Source of the DNA: Competibacteraceae bacterium UBA6584
Lineage (GTDB): Bacteria > Pseudomonadota > Gammaproteobacteria > Competibacterales > Competibacteraceae
DNA length: 53,885 nucleotides
Direction of reading: 5' to 3'
NCBI GenBank assembly: GCA_002433805.1
Contig: DJIW01000043.1
Location: forward strand, 1 to 53,885
A program made the translations under genes and the position numbers. Below, in pieces: positions 42,457 to 52,800 of the stretch. The first letter of the stretch is position 1, and every line of letters starts with the position of its first letter. Under the pieces are notes generated by a model that saw only the letters and a program-made list of their open reading frames with translations, searched no databases and was not told the DNA's origin.

Positions 42457-43146
42457 ATGCCCACCATCCTGGTTGTCGACGACGATCCCCACATCCGCGA
42501 CGTGATCTGTTTCGCCTTGAAAAAAGACGGCTTCGCCACCGTGGAAGCCGAGAACGGCGAACAGGCGCTCGCGCGGTTTCAGGAAGCCAAGCCCGATCTG
42601 ATCGTGCTGGATATCGTGATGCCGGAGCTGGACGGAACCGAAGTCTGCAAGGCGTTGCGCCGCGGCAGCGCGGTGCCGATCATTTTTCTGTCCTCGCGCG
42701 ACGATGAGCTGGACCGCATTCTGGGCTTGGAACTGGGCGGCGACGATTACGTGACCAAGCCGTTCAGCCCGCGCGAGCTGGCGGCGCGGGCGCGGGCGAT
42801 CCTGCGTCGGGGCAAGGCGGAGGATCGCGACAGTCCGGCGTCCGGCGAAAGGGAACTGAAACACGGCCGCTTGCGGTTGGACGCGGATCGTTACGCCGCC
42901 TTTTGGCAAGGGCAAGAGGTGGCGCTGACGCTCACCGAATTCAGCATCTTGCGCACCCTGTTGCGCCATCCCGGCAAGGTGTTCAACCGCGATCAGCTGA
43001 TGGACGGCGGCTATCAGGATTATCGGGTGGTCAGCGACCGCACCATCGACAGCCACGTGCGCCGGGTGCGCGCCAAATTCAAGGCCATCGGCGCGGACCC
43101 CATCGAAACCCTGCACGGGATCGGCTATCGGCTGGGGCCGTGCTAA
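42457..43146 (+). CDS. OmpR/PhoB-family response regulator
   Basis: 229 residues from the ATG at 42457 (MPTILVVDDDPHIRDV); in-frame starts at 42418 and 42436 add poorly conserved residues. A receiver domain with phospho-Asp in LIVLDIVMPELDG and Lys in YVTKPFSPREL is followed by a winged helix (LTEFSILRTLLRHPGKVFNRDQLMD, then SDRTIDSHVRRVRAKF). The kinase gene starts immediately after the stop and the glucoamylase gene follows, so this system may control polyglucan breakdown. A CreB-like relationship is possible but unproven. Confidence 0.93.
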   Translation: MPTILVVDDDPHIRDVICFALKKDGFATVEAENGEQALARFQEAKPDLIVLDIVMPELDGTEVCKALRRGSAVPIIFLSSRDDELDRILGLELGGDDYVTKPFSPRELAARARAILRRGKAEDRDSPASGERELKHGRLRLDADRYAAFWQGQEVALTLTEFSILRTLLRHPGKVFNRDQLMDGGYQDYRVVSDRTIDSHVRRVRAKFKAIGADPIETLHGIGYRLGPC

Positions 43147-44769
43147 ATGGCGGCGTCCCGACCCCGACTCAAGCTGCATCACCTGTTGTTGGCGGTCAAT
43201 CTGACCGTGCTGTGGTTACCGCTGTTGGGTTTGGAGGCGCTGCGGCTGTACGACAGCGCGCTGGTGCGCCAGACCGAATCGGAACTCATCGCCCAAGCCG
43301 CCTTCGTCGCCGCCAGTTACCGCGCCGCGCTGGAGCGGTTGGCTCCCCAGTCGGCGGCCGATCCTGGCTACGGCGTGCCGCTCGCGCCGCCCTGGCTCCA
43401 ATTTCACACCCATGAAGCGCGCTGGCGGCCCCGTCCGGCGCGCCTGGATTTGGCGCAGGACACCGTGCGCCCGCCGCCGCCGGAGACGGTCGAGGCGTTC
43501 GCCCCGCCCGATCCGTATGCCGACGCGGTCGGCCGAGAGTTGCAAACCTTGCTGGTGGACGCGCAAGTCATGACGCTGGCGGGCATCGCCGTGACCGATA
43601 TGCGGGGGACGGTGGTCGCCACCACCGGTCCCAGCCTGGGCCGTTCCCTGACGGGATTCGACGAAGTGCGCCGCGCCCTGAACGGCGAGCCGCTCAGCCT
43701 GCTGCGCGAGCGGCTTCCCGACGCCGCGCCGCCGGCCATCGACTCCATCAGTCGCGGGACTTTGTTGCGGGTGTTCGTCGCCGCGCCGATTCTCCAGGGC
43801 CAGCGCGTGGTGGCGGCGGTGCTGTTGTGGCGCACGCCCGCTTCGCTGTCGCAGGTGCTGCACGGCAAGCGCTATCATTTGTTAGCGGCGGCGGGTTTGT
43901 TGCTGGCGACCGTGATCGCAATGTCGGTGCTGACCTCTTTTGCGGTGGTGCGGCCCTTGCGGTTGCTGGTGCGGCAGGCGCGGCGGGCCACCGCCGGCGA
44001 GAAGGGCGCGGTGACGGCGCTGGCCCGACCGGTCACCCGCGAAATCGCGGATTTATCGCAGGCCGTGGCGACGATGGCCGGCCACCTGGAGCAGCGCGCC
44101 GATTACATCCGCACCTTCGCCGCCCACGTTTCGCACGAATTCAAAACGCCGTTGACCGGAATCCGCGGCGCGGTGGAGCTGCTGCGCGATCATCTCGACA
44201 CCATGACCGCCGCCGAGCGCGAGCGGTTTCTGGACAATCTCGATCAGGACGCCATCCGCTTGGAGCGTTTGGTGCGGCGCTTGTTGGAGCTGGCCCGCGC
44301 CGATGTGATGCAGGCCGCGCCCGCCGACCGCGCCGAGGTCGCCGCCGTGATTCGCCGGCTGGCCGCGCGTTATCGCGAGGCGGGTTTAACGGTGGAGATC
44401 ATCGAACCGCTGTCGGCGTCGGGCGTGGCGATGGCCGAGGAGGTGCTGGATTCGCTGTTGAGCAATCTGTTTGACAACGCCCGCCAGCACGGCGGCGAGG
44501 CGGTGACGGTGAGCGTGGCGTGCTCGGAATCCGGAGTTGGAGCCGATGCCGCCGTTTGGGTCGAAATCAGCGACGACGGCCCCGGCATTTCTCCCGCCAA
44601 CGCCGCGCGGGTGTTCGAACCGTTCTTCACCACCGCCCGCGCCCGAGGCGGCACCGGCTTGGGGCTCGCGGTGGTCAGGTCGCTGCTGGCCGCGCACGGC
44701 GGCGACATCGAATTGGGCGATAGCGCGGCGGGGACGCGGCTGCGGGTGCGCTTGCCGCGCGCCATTTAA
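43147..44769 (+). CDS. Sensor histidine kinase, partner of the OmpR-type regulator
   Basis: 540 residues. There is a membrane helix near 12-35, a periplasmic domain to about 235, a second helix (LLAAAGLLLATVIAMSVLTSFAVV), HAMP, then the HisKA H-box HVSHEFKTPLTGIRGAVELL and ATPase motifs NLFDNARQHGG, SDDGPGIS and GGTGLGLAVV. All catalytic motifs are present. It abuts the regulator gene with no gap and ends 26 bp before the glucoamylase gene, which has its own good Shine-Dalgarno (GAGGAG), so one transcript is likely. Confidence 0.93.
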   Translation: MAASRPRLKLHHLLLAVNLTVLWLPLLGLEALRLYDSALVRQTESELIAQAAFVAASYRAALERLAPQSAADPGYGVPLAPPWLQFHTHEARWRPRPARLDLAQDTVRPPPPETVEAFAPPDPYADAVGRELQTLLVDAQVMTLAGIAVTDMRGTVVATTGPSLGRSLTGFDEVRRALNGEPLSLLRERLPDAAPPAIDSISRGTLLRVFVAAPILQGQRVVAAVLLWRTPASLSQVLHGKRYHLLAAAGLLLATVIAMSVLTSFAVVRPLRLLVRQARRATAGEKGAVTALARPVTREIADLSQAVATMAGHLEQRADYIRTFAAHVSHEFKTPLTGIRGAVELLRDHLDTMTAAERERFLDNLDQDAIRLERLVRRLLELARADVMQAAPADRAEVAAVIRRLAARYREAGLTVEIIEPLSASGVAMAEEVLDSLLSNLFDNARQHGGEAVTVSVACSESGVGADAAVWVEISDDGPGISPANAARVFEPFFTTARARGGTGLGLAVVRSLLAAHGGDIELGDSAAGTRLRVRLPRAI

Positions 44770-44795
44770 CCCGTTGTGATTGAGGAGAAGCTCTC

Positions 44796-47237
44796 ATGGA
44801 TCGTCGACTCAGCTTCCTTGCGAAAGCGTCAATCTTATCTTGCGCCATCGGTTTCGCCATGCCAGTCGGAGCGACCGGCGGCGCGCCTGGAGCGCAACAG
44901 TCCCAAGAAAACGCCACCTGGGCCTATGCCGGCAAGACGGGAATCGGCACGTCTTACGAACGCTATCTCAACCGACAGTATCAAGACCACGGGCCGACCG
45001 GGCGTCTTTCAAAAGTCTGGTTCTCCATCGCTCAAGGCATCATTACTGAAACCGCCTACGGTCGGATCGATGAAGCGCAAATTAAGGATTTGCAATTTCT
45101 GGTGACGGGAAACGGCTTTTTTGATGAAGAGAAAAAGGCGACGGATCATCAGATTGCTTACCTGCATACCGACTCGGAGGGCCGGCCAAAATCGCTCGCT
45201 TACAAAATCGTCAACACGGCCAAGAACGGCCGATACCTCATCGAAAAGAGCGTTTTTACCGACCCGAACCGACAAACCCTGTTGGTGCGGGTGAAATTCA
45301 CCGCCAAGGAAAACAACGTCACGCCCTATATTTTGATCAATCCGCACATCGGCAATTCCGGTCGCTACGATGTGGCTTACGTCGGTCGGGACGCCCACGG
45401 CAAAGGCTATCTGAACGCTCGCCAACACCAAGATAAGTTTCTCAGCCTGCGCAGCACGGCCAATTTCGTGAAGATGTCGGCCGGTTTTGAAGGCGTGTCC
45501 GACGGTTGGGCCGATCTCAACGACAACGGCGTCATGGACTGGGACTACGACTGGGCCGATGACGGCGGCGGCAACGTGGTCATGATGGCAAAATTGGAAA
45601 CTCTCAACGCCGGGCAGTCCGAGACCTTCGATATCGCCGTCGGCTATGGGGCCACCCACGACGCGGCGATGAGCGAGGCCGACGGCTCGTTTCAGGAAGG
45701 CTATGAGGCGCTGCTGAAGAAATACAACGGCGAGGGAGCCGCCATCGGTTGGGAGGACTATCTGGACAGTCTTCCCCATTTGTCGGCCATGACCGCCGCG
45801 ACGGCCGATGGCGGCAAGCTGCTTTTCGCCAGCGCGATGGCGCTCAAGGCGATGGAAGACAAGCAGAATTCGGGAGCGCTGATCGCGTCGTTATCCGTTC
45901 CTTGGGGCGAAACGGTTTCGGCCAATGAATTTGCGACCGGCTATCGAGCGGTTTGGCCGCGCGATTTCTATCAATGCGCGATGGCCTTGCTGGCTTTGGG
46001 AGACCGGGAAACGCCGCGCGTCGCCTTCGAGTACCTGCCCCAAGTTCAGGTGCGGTCCACTTCAATGACCCGCGCCGGGCTCAAGATCGAAAGCAGCCGC
46101 CCCGGTTGGTTCCTGCAAAAAACCCGCGTCGACGGCAGCCTGGAGTGGGTCCATTTGCAGATGGACCAGACCGCGATGCCGATCATGCTGGGCTGGAAGC
46201 TGTGGAAGAACGGCGTTTTGTCCGACAGCGAGATCGCGGGCAAATATTGGTCGATGATCAAGCCGGCGGCCGAATTTCTATCCAACGGCGGCCAGATCAA
46301 GCTGACCTTCCAAGACGGTAACACCAACGACTACGCAGTGACGCCCCCCTGGACCCGGATGGAACGGTGGGAGGAACAAGCCGGTTATTCGCCCTCGACC
46401 GAGGCGGCGATCATCACCGGGCTGTTGGCCGCCGCCGACATCGCGCGCCGCGCGGGCGATCCTGGCGCCGCCGTCTGGTACGAGCAGAAAGCCGATCAAT
46501 TCAAAGGCAATCTCGTCAACAGTATGTTCACCACCAGCGGCGTTTTTAACAACGGCCGAAACAACGGCCGGTATTACCTGCGCATCACCCGGAATGAAAA
46601 CCCGAACGACGGCGAGCCCATCGACGGCAGCAATGGAAGACCGGCGCTCAGCGAAAAGGAAGTGTTGGACGCGGGCTTTCTCGAACTGGTCCGCTACGGC
46701 GTGCTGCCGGCGAACGATCCGCAGGTCATCGATTCCCTGGATGAATTGGATGACATGACGCTCCCTGAGAATCTGCGGGTCAAGTATCTGTTCGCCTTTG
46801 GCGGGCGCGCCGACTATCCGGGCTGGCGGCGCTACGGCAACGACGGTTACGGCGAGCGCACCGATAACGGCGGTAATTATGAAGGCGCAAACGCCGCGCA
46901 GCGCGGGCGGGTGTGGCCGATGTTCACCGGCGAGCGCGGCCATTTTGAGCTGGAGCGCGTCAAGGCGGCGAACAACGGCCAAATTACGGCCCAGCAAATC
47001 AATGAGTTGAAATCGGTTTATGCCGGCGCCATGGAACAGTTCGCCAATGAGGGCCTGATGTTGCCGGAACAAGTGTTCGACGGGGTCGGCAGTAACTCGA
47101 CGCACCAGTTCACCGTTGGCGAAGGCACCGACAGCGCGACCCCGCTGGCGTGGTCGCACGCCGAATATATCAAGCTGGTCAAGTCGCTGACCGACCGCAA
47201 CACTTGGGATTCCTATTCAATCGCGCGAGAGCGCTAG
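44796..47237 (+). CDS. Secreted glucoamylase (glucan 1,4-alpha-glucosidase, GH15)
   Basis: 813 residues. The signal peptide (FLAKASILSCAIGFAMPVGA) directs export. An N-terminal beta-sandwich (about 40-300) precedes the (alpha/alpha)6 barrel. The two catalytic glutamates are in ERWEEQAGYSPST (about residue 525) and LMLPEQVFDG (about 757), with the substrate-binding RAVWPRDFYQ also present. It releases glucose from starch or glycogen ends. Bacterial GH15 proteins are usually 600-1,000 residues, so length is normal. Position 26 bp behind the two-component genes suggests direct regulation by that system. Confidence 0.93.
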   Translation: MDRRLSFLAKASILSCAIGFAMPVGATGGAPGAQQSQENATWAYAGKTGIGTSYERYLNRQYQDHGPTGRLSKVWFSIAQGIITETAYGRIDEAQIKDLQFLVTGNGFFDEEKKATDHQIAYLHTDSEGRPKSLAYKIVNTAKNGRYLIEKSVFTDPNRQTLLVRVKFTAKENNVTPYILINPHIGNSGRYDVAYVGRDAHGKGYLNARQHQDKFLSLRSTANFVKMSAGFEGVSDGWADLNDNGVMDWDYDWADDGGGNVVMMAKLETLNAGQSETFDIAVGYGATHDAAMSEADGSFQEGYEALLKKYNGEGAAIGWEDYLDSLPHLSAMTAATADGGKLLFASAMALKAMEDKQNSGALIASLSVPWGETVSANEFATGYRAVWPRDFYQCAMALLALGDRETPRVAFEYLPQVQVRSTSMTRAGLKIESSRPGWFLQKTRVDGSLEWVHLQMDQTAMPIMLGWKLWKNGVLSDSEIAGKYWSMIKPAAEFLSNGGQIKLTFQDGNTNDYAVTPPWTRMERWEEQAGYSPSTEAAIITGLLAAADIARRAGDPGAAVWYEQKADQFKGNLVNSMFTTSGVFNNGRNNGRYYLRITRNENPNDGEPIDGSNGRPALSEKEVLDAGFLELVRYGVLPANDPQVIDSLDELDDMTLPENLRVKYLFAFGGRADYPGWRRYGNDGYGERTDNGGNYEGANAAQRGRVWPMFTGERGHFELERVKAANNGQITAQQINELKSVYAGAMEQFANEGLMLPEQVFDGVGSNSTHQFTVGEGTDSATPLAWSHAEYIKLVKSLTDRNTWDSYSIARER

Positions 47238-47487
47238 CGCGCTGGCCGGTGCAATGCCTCGGGCCAAGCGCAAAGGGTAGCCAATGCCGCCCCTGACGGA
47301 GTGCGGATTCGGTCGCAAAAATCCGCGCGCCAGGTGTTTTATCGGCCAAAGCTTGACCGCTCGGTTATACTTTTATCGTTATTTTCTATAATGAGGATAA
47401 AGACTTAGTAAATTCATAAGACAATGATCGCCAGACTTCAAACGTCCGCGACCGAATAACAAGACGACAATACGAGGAGACAGCAGC
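47238..47487 (+). promoter_or_regulatory. 250-bp region upstream of prpE, AT-rich with a TATAAT hexamer
   Basis: No gene is present. TATAAT occurs at 47387-47392 within the AT-richest stretch of this region (about 47365-47420). A fitting -35 hexamer at the usual distance is not evident (TTGACC at 47353 is too far). GAGGAG at 47474 serves as the prpE Shine-Dalgarno. The promoter call is tentative. Confidence 0.35.
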
Positions 47488-49386
47488 ATGGGCTCATACG
47501 ACAGCATCTACCGCCGTTCCATTACTGATCCCGTCGGGTTTTGGAGCGAAGCGGCGGCGGCCATCGATTGGTTCAAACCGTGGGATAAGGTGGTGGACGA
47601 CAGTCGAGCGCCGTTTTATCGCTGGTTCGCCGGCGGCGAGTTGAATACCTGTTACAACGCGCTCGACCGCCACGTCGCGGGCGGGCGGGCGGATCAAGTC
47701 GCCCTGATTTACGACAGCCCGGTGACCAACACCGTGCGCACCTTCACCTTCCGCGAAATGCTGGATTTGGTGTCGCGCTTCGCCGGAGGGCTCAGGAAAT
47801 TGGGGGTCAACAAGGGCGACCGGGTGATCATCTACATGCCGATGGTCCCGCAGGCGGTGGTCGCCATGCTGGCTTGCGCCCGGCTCGGCGCGATCCATTC
47901 GGTGGTGTTCGGCGGCTTCGCCTCCAACGAGCTGGCGACCCGCGTCAACGACGCCACCCCCAAGGTGGTGGTCTCGGGGTCTTGCGGCATCGAAGGCGCG
48001 AAAGTGCTGCCCTACAAGCCGCTGCTCGACGCCGCGCTCGACATGGCCTCGCACAAACCGTCCGCCTGCGTCATCCTGCAACGGCCGCAGGTGCAGGCTC
48101 CGCTAAAAGCCGGTCGCGACCACGATTGGGACGAGCTGATGGCCGGCGCGAGCCCGGTCGATTGCGTGCCGGTCGCCTCGACCGACCCGCTGTATATCCT
48201 CTACACCTCCGGCACCACCGGCCAGCCGAAAGGCATCGTCCGCGACAACGGCGGCCATACCGTCGCCACTGCCTGGACCATGCAGAATTTCTACACCGTC
48301 AAGCCGGGCGAAACCATGTGGGCGGCTTCGGACGTGGGTTGGCAGGTCGGCCATTCCTATATCGCCTACGGCCCGATGATCCACGGAGCCGCCGCGACCT
48401 TGTACGAAGGCAAGCCGGTCGGCACCCCGGACGCCGGCGCGTTCTGGCGGGTGATCAGCCAGCATCGCATCCCGGTGCTGTTCACCGCGCCGACCGCGTT
48501 TCGCGCCATCAAGCGAGAAGATCCGAACGGCGAATTTCTCAAGAAATACGATCTTTCCCACTTCCGCGCCCTGTTTTTGGCCGGCGAGCGCTGCGATCCC
48601 GACACCCTGCATTGGGCGGAAGATCACCTGAAAGTGCCGGTGATCGACCATTGGTGGCAGACCGAAACCGGCTGGGCGATTGCCGGCATTCCGCTGGGGA
48701 TCGAACGCTTGCCGGTCAAGTACGGCTCGACCAGCAAGGCGATGCCGGGTTGGAACGTGCAGGCGCTGGGCGCGGACGGCCAGCCGGTGCCGGCCGGGCA
48801 AGAAGGTTCGCTGGTGATGAAGCTGCCGATGGCCCCCGGCGCGTTCATGACCCTGTGGAACGCCGACCAGCGCTGTCGCGATGCCTATTACGAGGAAAAT
48901 CCCGGCTATTACACCACCGGCGATTCAGGCTTTATCGACGAGGAAGGGTATATCTTCGTGATGGGCCGGGTCGATGACGTGATCAACGTGGCCGGCCACC
49001 GCCTGTCCACCGGGGCGATGGAAGAAGTGCTGGCCTCGCATCAAGACGTGGCGGAATGCGCGGTGATCGGCGTCAACGACGAGATGAAAGGGCAGTTGCC
49101 GCTGGGCTTTATCGTGTTGAAAAGCGGGGTCGAGCGCCCCCACGAGGAGATCAGCAAGGAAGTGGTGGCGATGGTGCGCGAGCGCATCGGCCCGGTGGCG
49201 GCGTTTAAGACCGCGCTAGTGGTCAACCGTCTGCCCAAGACCCGCTCCGGCAAGATCTTGCGCGGCACCATGCACAAGATCGCCGACAGCATGGAGTACA
49301 AAGTGCCGGCGACCATCGACGATCCGACCATTCTGGATGAGATCGGGGCGGCGCTGAAGACCATCGGCTACGCGGCGAAGGCTTAA
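47488..49386 (+). CDS. prpE: Propionyl-CoA synthetase (acyl-CoA synthetase family)
   Basis: 632 residues. Adenylate-forming motifs are complete: YILYTSGTTGQPKGIVRDNGGH (P-loop), HWWQTETGW, TTGDSGFIDEEGYIFVMGRVDDVINVAGHRLSTG and the acetylatable lysine in PKTRSGKILRGT. The start MGSYDSIYRRSITDPVGFW and SGSCGIEG favour PrpE over acetyl-CoA synthetase. It activates propionate to propionyl-CoA using ATP, the first step of propionate use. No prpBCD cluster is in this window, so the gene stands alone. A hairpin terminator follows. Confidence 0.92.
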   Translation: MGSYDSIYRRSITDPVGFWSEAAAAIDWFKPWDKVVDDSRAPFYRWFAGGELNTCYNALDRHVAGGRADQVALIYDSPVTNTVRTFTFREMLDLVSRFAGGLRKLGVNKGDRVIIYMPMVPQAVVAMLACARLGAIHSVVFGGFASNELATRVNDATPKVVVSGSCGIEGAKVLPYKPLLDAALDMASHKPSACVILQRPQVQAPLKAGRDHDWDELMAGASPVDCVPVASTDPLYILYTSGTTGQPKGIVRDNGGHTVATAWTMQNFYTVKPGETMWAASDVGWQVGHSYIAYGPMIHGAAATLYEGKPVGTPDAGAFWRVISQHRIPVLFTAPTAFRAIKREDPNGEFLKKYDLSHFRALFLAGERCDPDTLHWAEDHLKVPVIDHWWQTETGWAIAGIPLGIERLPVKYGSTSKAMPGWNVQALGADGQPVPAGQEGSLVMKLPMAPGAFMTLWNADQRCRDAYYEENPGYYTTGDSGFIDEEGYIFVMGRVDDVINVAGHRLSTGAMEEVLASHQDVAECAVIGVNDEMKGQLPLGFIVLKSGVERPHEEISKEVVAMVRERIGPVAAFKTALVVNRLPKTRSGKILRGTMHKIADSMEYKVPATIDDPTILDEIGAALKTIGYAAKA

Positions 49387-49401
49387 CTTCAGAGCCGAAC
49401 G

Positions 49402-49439
49402 GCGGGCGGTTGATCTCTAAAAATCAATCAGCCGCCCGC
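49402..49439. terminator. Hairpin terminator between prpE and the zinc-ribbon gene
   Basis: 13-bp arms GCGGGCGGTTGAT and ATCAGCCGCCCGC pair with one G-T, closing a 12-base loop. It lies 15 bp after the prpE stop and runs into the 3' end of the convergent zinc-ribbon gene. AATTT follows on the plus strand. It probably stops both transcripts. Confidence 0.65.
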
Positions 49440-49819
49440 AATTTAGCCGCCAATCCTTCCAGGTGAATCCGCCGGGCTTCGGTTTTTCGGATTCTTTCCT
49501 GCTGGCGGCAGGGCCGGCAGCGCACCGCAACGGTCCAAACATCTCCATGCGCTTCCTCGTACCACCAGCGCTGTTGCGCCGCCGTCCAGATTTCTTCTTT
49601 CCCGCAACCCTTGCACCGAAACGGATAGTCTTGGTAATAGCCACGGCGGACGAAATCCGGAATGCCGTAGCTGTTGGTCGGGCGCAGCAAGGCGGGCGTG
49701 ACCGGTTCGGCGCCGATTGGGCGATAGATGGGACGATCCTTCACGCAGCGTATTTTCTGCGCGGCGCGTTTGGCGCGGCGCTCCTTGATTTCCTGGCGGC
49801 GTTGTTTGGGGCTTTTCAT
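49424..49819 (-). CDS. Zinc-ribbon protein of the probable zf-trcl family
   Basis: 131 residues. A basic N-terminus (SPKQRRQEIKERRAKRAAQK) is followed by the core: PDFVRRGYYQDYPFRCKGCGKEEIWT then WWYEEAHGD-W-VAVRCRPCRQQER, with CxxC pairs at CKGC and CRPC. This matches the probable-zinc-ribbon family, whose role is unknown. It begins 21 bp after the type I-F cas2-3 stop on the same strand, so it is likely co-transcribed with it. That may be chance, since the family occurs in many genomic contexts. Confidence 0.8.
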   Translation of the reverse strand: MKSPKQRRQEIKERRAKRAAQKIRCVKDRPIYRPIGAEPVTPALLRPTNSYGIPDFVRRGYYQDYPFRCKGCGKEEIWTAAQQRWWYEEAHGDVWTVAVRCRPCRQQERIRKTEARRIHLEGLAAKLRAAD

Positions 49820-49840
49820 GGCGGCTTTAAGGCAAGTCCG

Positions 49841-52800
49841 TTAATCAAGCTCGTTAATGGGTCGGCTGGCTCCAAAAGCATTATCCCATTCAAATTTTTG
49901 ATCCACATCGCCGTAGGACTGAATCGTCAACTGGAAAGGGTTTTCCATTCGATGTTTGCTCGCAACGGCTGTTAGATCGTCTCGGGTCCAGGTCAGCCAA
50001 GCGTTCGAAACGATTTGGCGGCGGACGACGAGCGGATCGCGTGAAATCCAGTCGCTTGATAGCCGCTTTCGCTCCCAGCGCTCGAATCGGTCGTCTTCGG
50101 TCAGCCGCCAAGTTTGTTGGATTTCTTTTTGATCCCGCAGCGGATAATCCGCGTAAGTCGCTTCGACCATCCAGGCGCGCGGTTTGGCGTCCATGCACAG
50201 GATTTTGAGCGGCTCGGCCAGCATGGCGGCCAGATTTTCATCATCGCAGCGGGCGAAGGGATGATCGCGGAAGCGCAATCCCGCATCGAGCGCTGTCAGT
50301 TGGCTCCAGTTGATGAGATAGGCCAAATCATGTCCGCGCGTGTTACGGCCGTGGCGGGGATCATTGTATTGCCTGTCCTTGGTTTCAAGTCCGGGCCGGG
50401 TAAAAACGACGTTGTCCTTGCGAATTTTTCGGTAATTGACCTGCAAAATACCGATGTTAGGGGCGCTGCGCGCCAGCAGTCGATGGCGGTTGACCCGTCC
50501 GGCGGTCTGGACGATGGATTGGGTGCTGGATGGCTCGATCAGTGCCCAATCGAAATCATGATCGCGGCCGATTTCCTCGACCGGCGTGGCGACCACAATG
50601 AACATGACATCCGGCGAATCGGTGCGGAAAACTCGCTCGCGGATGTCGGGATCGCTTTCGATGTGCTCGTTGTCAGGTGTTTTGCGCGTCAGCAATCGAT
50701 CCAGCGTCCTTTCCTTGCAAAAGCGCTGAATCTTCAAATCCGCTGCGTGATAGCAGGCGACCTGCGCGTTTTTCGAAAAACGCTCGGCCAGATGGCGGGC
50801 GGTTTCGATGGCGGGTCGGATGTTGGCGACGCGCACCAGTCCAAAGGAAACCCGTTTGCCGGTTTGCGCGAAAGGCCAGGCATTGTGGTCGTGCAGTTTC
50901 ACGACGGCTTGCGCGATGGCTTCCTGCCAGGCTTCTACGGGTTTTTCGATTCTGGGTATTCTGGCGAGATACGGGATGCGGTGCGTTTGTCCTCGCAACG
51001 CTTCCAACAAGCGGTCGACGCGGGCGTTGTAGCGCTGCTCGAATTCGCTTGGTTCTTTAGAGATGAACACTTCAGGGTCGAGCCGGTCGTCAATCAGGGC
51101 ACAAAGAAAATCGCCGGTCGTTTGGCCGTCCAGCGCCGAGCGCATCGCAATGCCGCTGCGATAGGCCCGGCTCAGGGCGAACGCGACCGGGCGCGCCAGC
51201 GTCGCGGACGAGGAAATCACGTTGCGCCCGAACAGCCCTGCAAGCTGTACAAGGCGCAATACCGCAACCAGCGCCTTCGGGTCGTAGCTGTCGATTTCAT
51301 CCAAGATCAAATCGCTATCCACCAGCCGCAGCAGCGCCAGCGCATGGTGGCCCTGGCGGTGCGGTTCCCCGGCGGCGATCAGAAAATCGACCGTTGACAC
51401 CAATATCGGCGCGCCGATGACTGGCCGCATTTTGGGCTTTTTCTTGATAAAAGGCTCGATCCAGTCCGGAACAAAGAAAGCGTCGCCGACCGTTTCAAAC
51501 TCCGCTTCGCGCGGATTTTCGTCCTCGTCGGCAAATTCATCGACCGGCGAGGATGGGCTGTCCTTGGGGGATTGAATGGCGCTCTGATCGCCGATGACGC
51601 AGGCCAGTTCATCCCAGCCGATCTTGAACTGGTGATGGTAGGCCATGCCGGTTTGCAGGGTCAGCGTTCGCAAATTCAAGGCAGTGGCGAAGCGCACCAA
51701 CCGCTCGCCGGCCAACGCGCAGGCGCATTTGGCGTTCATGCGCGTCTTGCCCGTGCCGGTGCCCGCCAGATTGAGCACCAGCGCGGGTTGTTGCGACCTG
51801 CGCCGCTCGGTTTCCAATGCGGCGGCGGCGCGATTTTGCCACGCGAACAGCGGGTTTTCCGTGCGCTCCATAATGCGTTCGACCGCCTCCGGCGAGAGGC
51901 CCGGCAGCCGCAGCGTCGCCAGCCGGTACGCCATCCGCCCGGCTAGGCCAGAAACGTCCGATAAATGTTGATCGAGCGGTTGATTGAGCAGGCGGTGGGT
52001 TCGATCTTGGGTGTAGTGGGTGTTGGCGTAGAGTTCGGCGTCTTTGGGCTTGTCCAGGCTGGAAATGGCATGATCGGCGAGGATCAGGCCGGCGCGGGCG
52101 ATCAGCGACAACGCGCGCCAATATAACGAGGCGGCAACGCCTGCGGGCGGCGCGATCTTTTCGAGCCTGCGCAGCTTTTTATGCAGCAGCGTGAGGCTGA
52201 GGTCGGGCAGCGCGGCATGAGGCTTATAGTGCGCGGGTTCAAACGGCGGATTCGAGCGAACATGATTTTCCGCGCCGAGCGCCGCGTCTCCGTTTCGCGG
52301 CCCGAACAGGCCGTGATGGCTGACCACGAGAAAATCGAAAGCGTCGAATACGTTGCTCAATCCGCCCTCGTCGAAGGGTATTCCTTCCCGTTCGGGGCGG
52401 GTTTCCAGCCGCCGCCATGCCGTTGCCCAGTCCGCGCCCGCGCGTAGCGCCTGGATGATTTTAAGCGAGACCCATTCGTGTCGCAGGCTATCTTTTTGTT
52501 TCACGGTTGCATCGCGCAGTCTCTTTTGAAACGCGATGCTGGCTTTGCCGACATCGTGGCCCTGTCCGGCGGCGTCGGCGAGTAGCGCGGCGTAGCGTAT
52601 CCACGGCGGAATTTCCGGCTGCTTGCGGCGGGTCGTTCCGGCCGGAAAGTGCCCGTGCGGCCCGAAGTGGCGGGCGCTGCCGACCACCCAAAGCAGTTTC
52701 ATCCGCCGCATTCCATCATTGCGATAGCAGGCCACCGCCGTATGGCGGGAGGCCGAGCGTTTGAGCGCCGCGCGCAGTTCCTGCAAGCCTTCAAGCGTTA

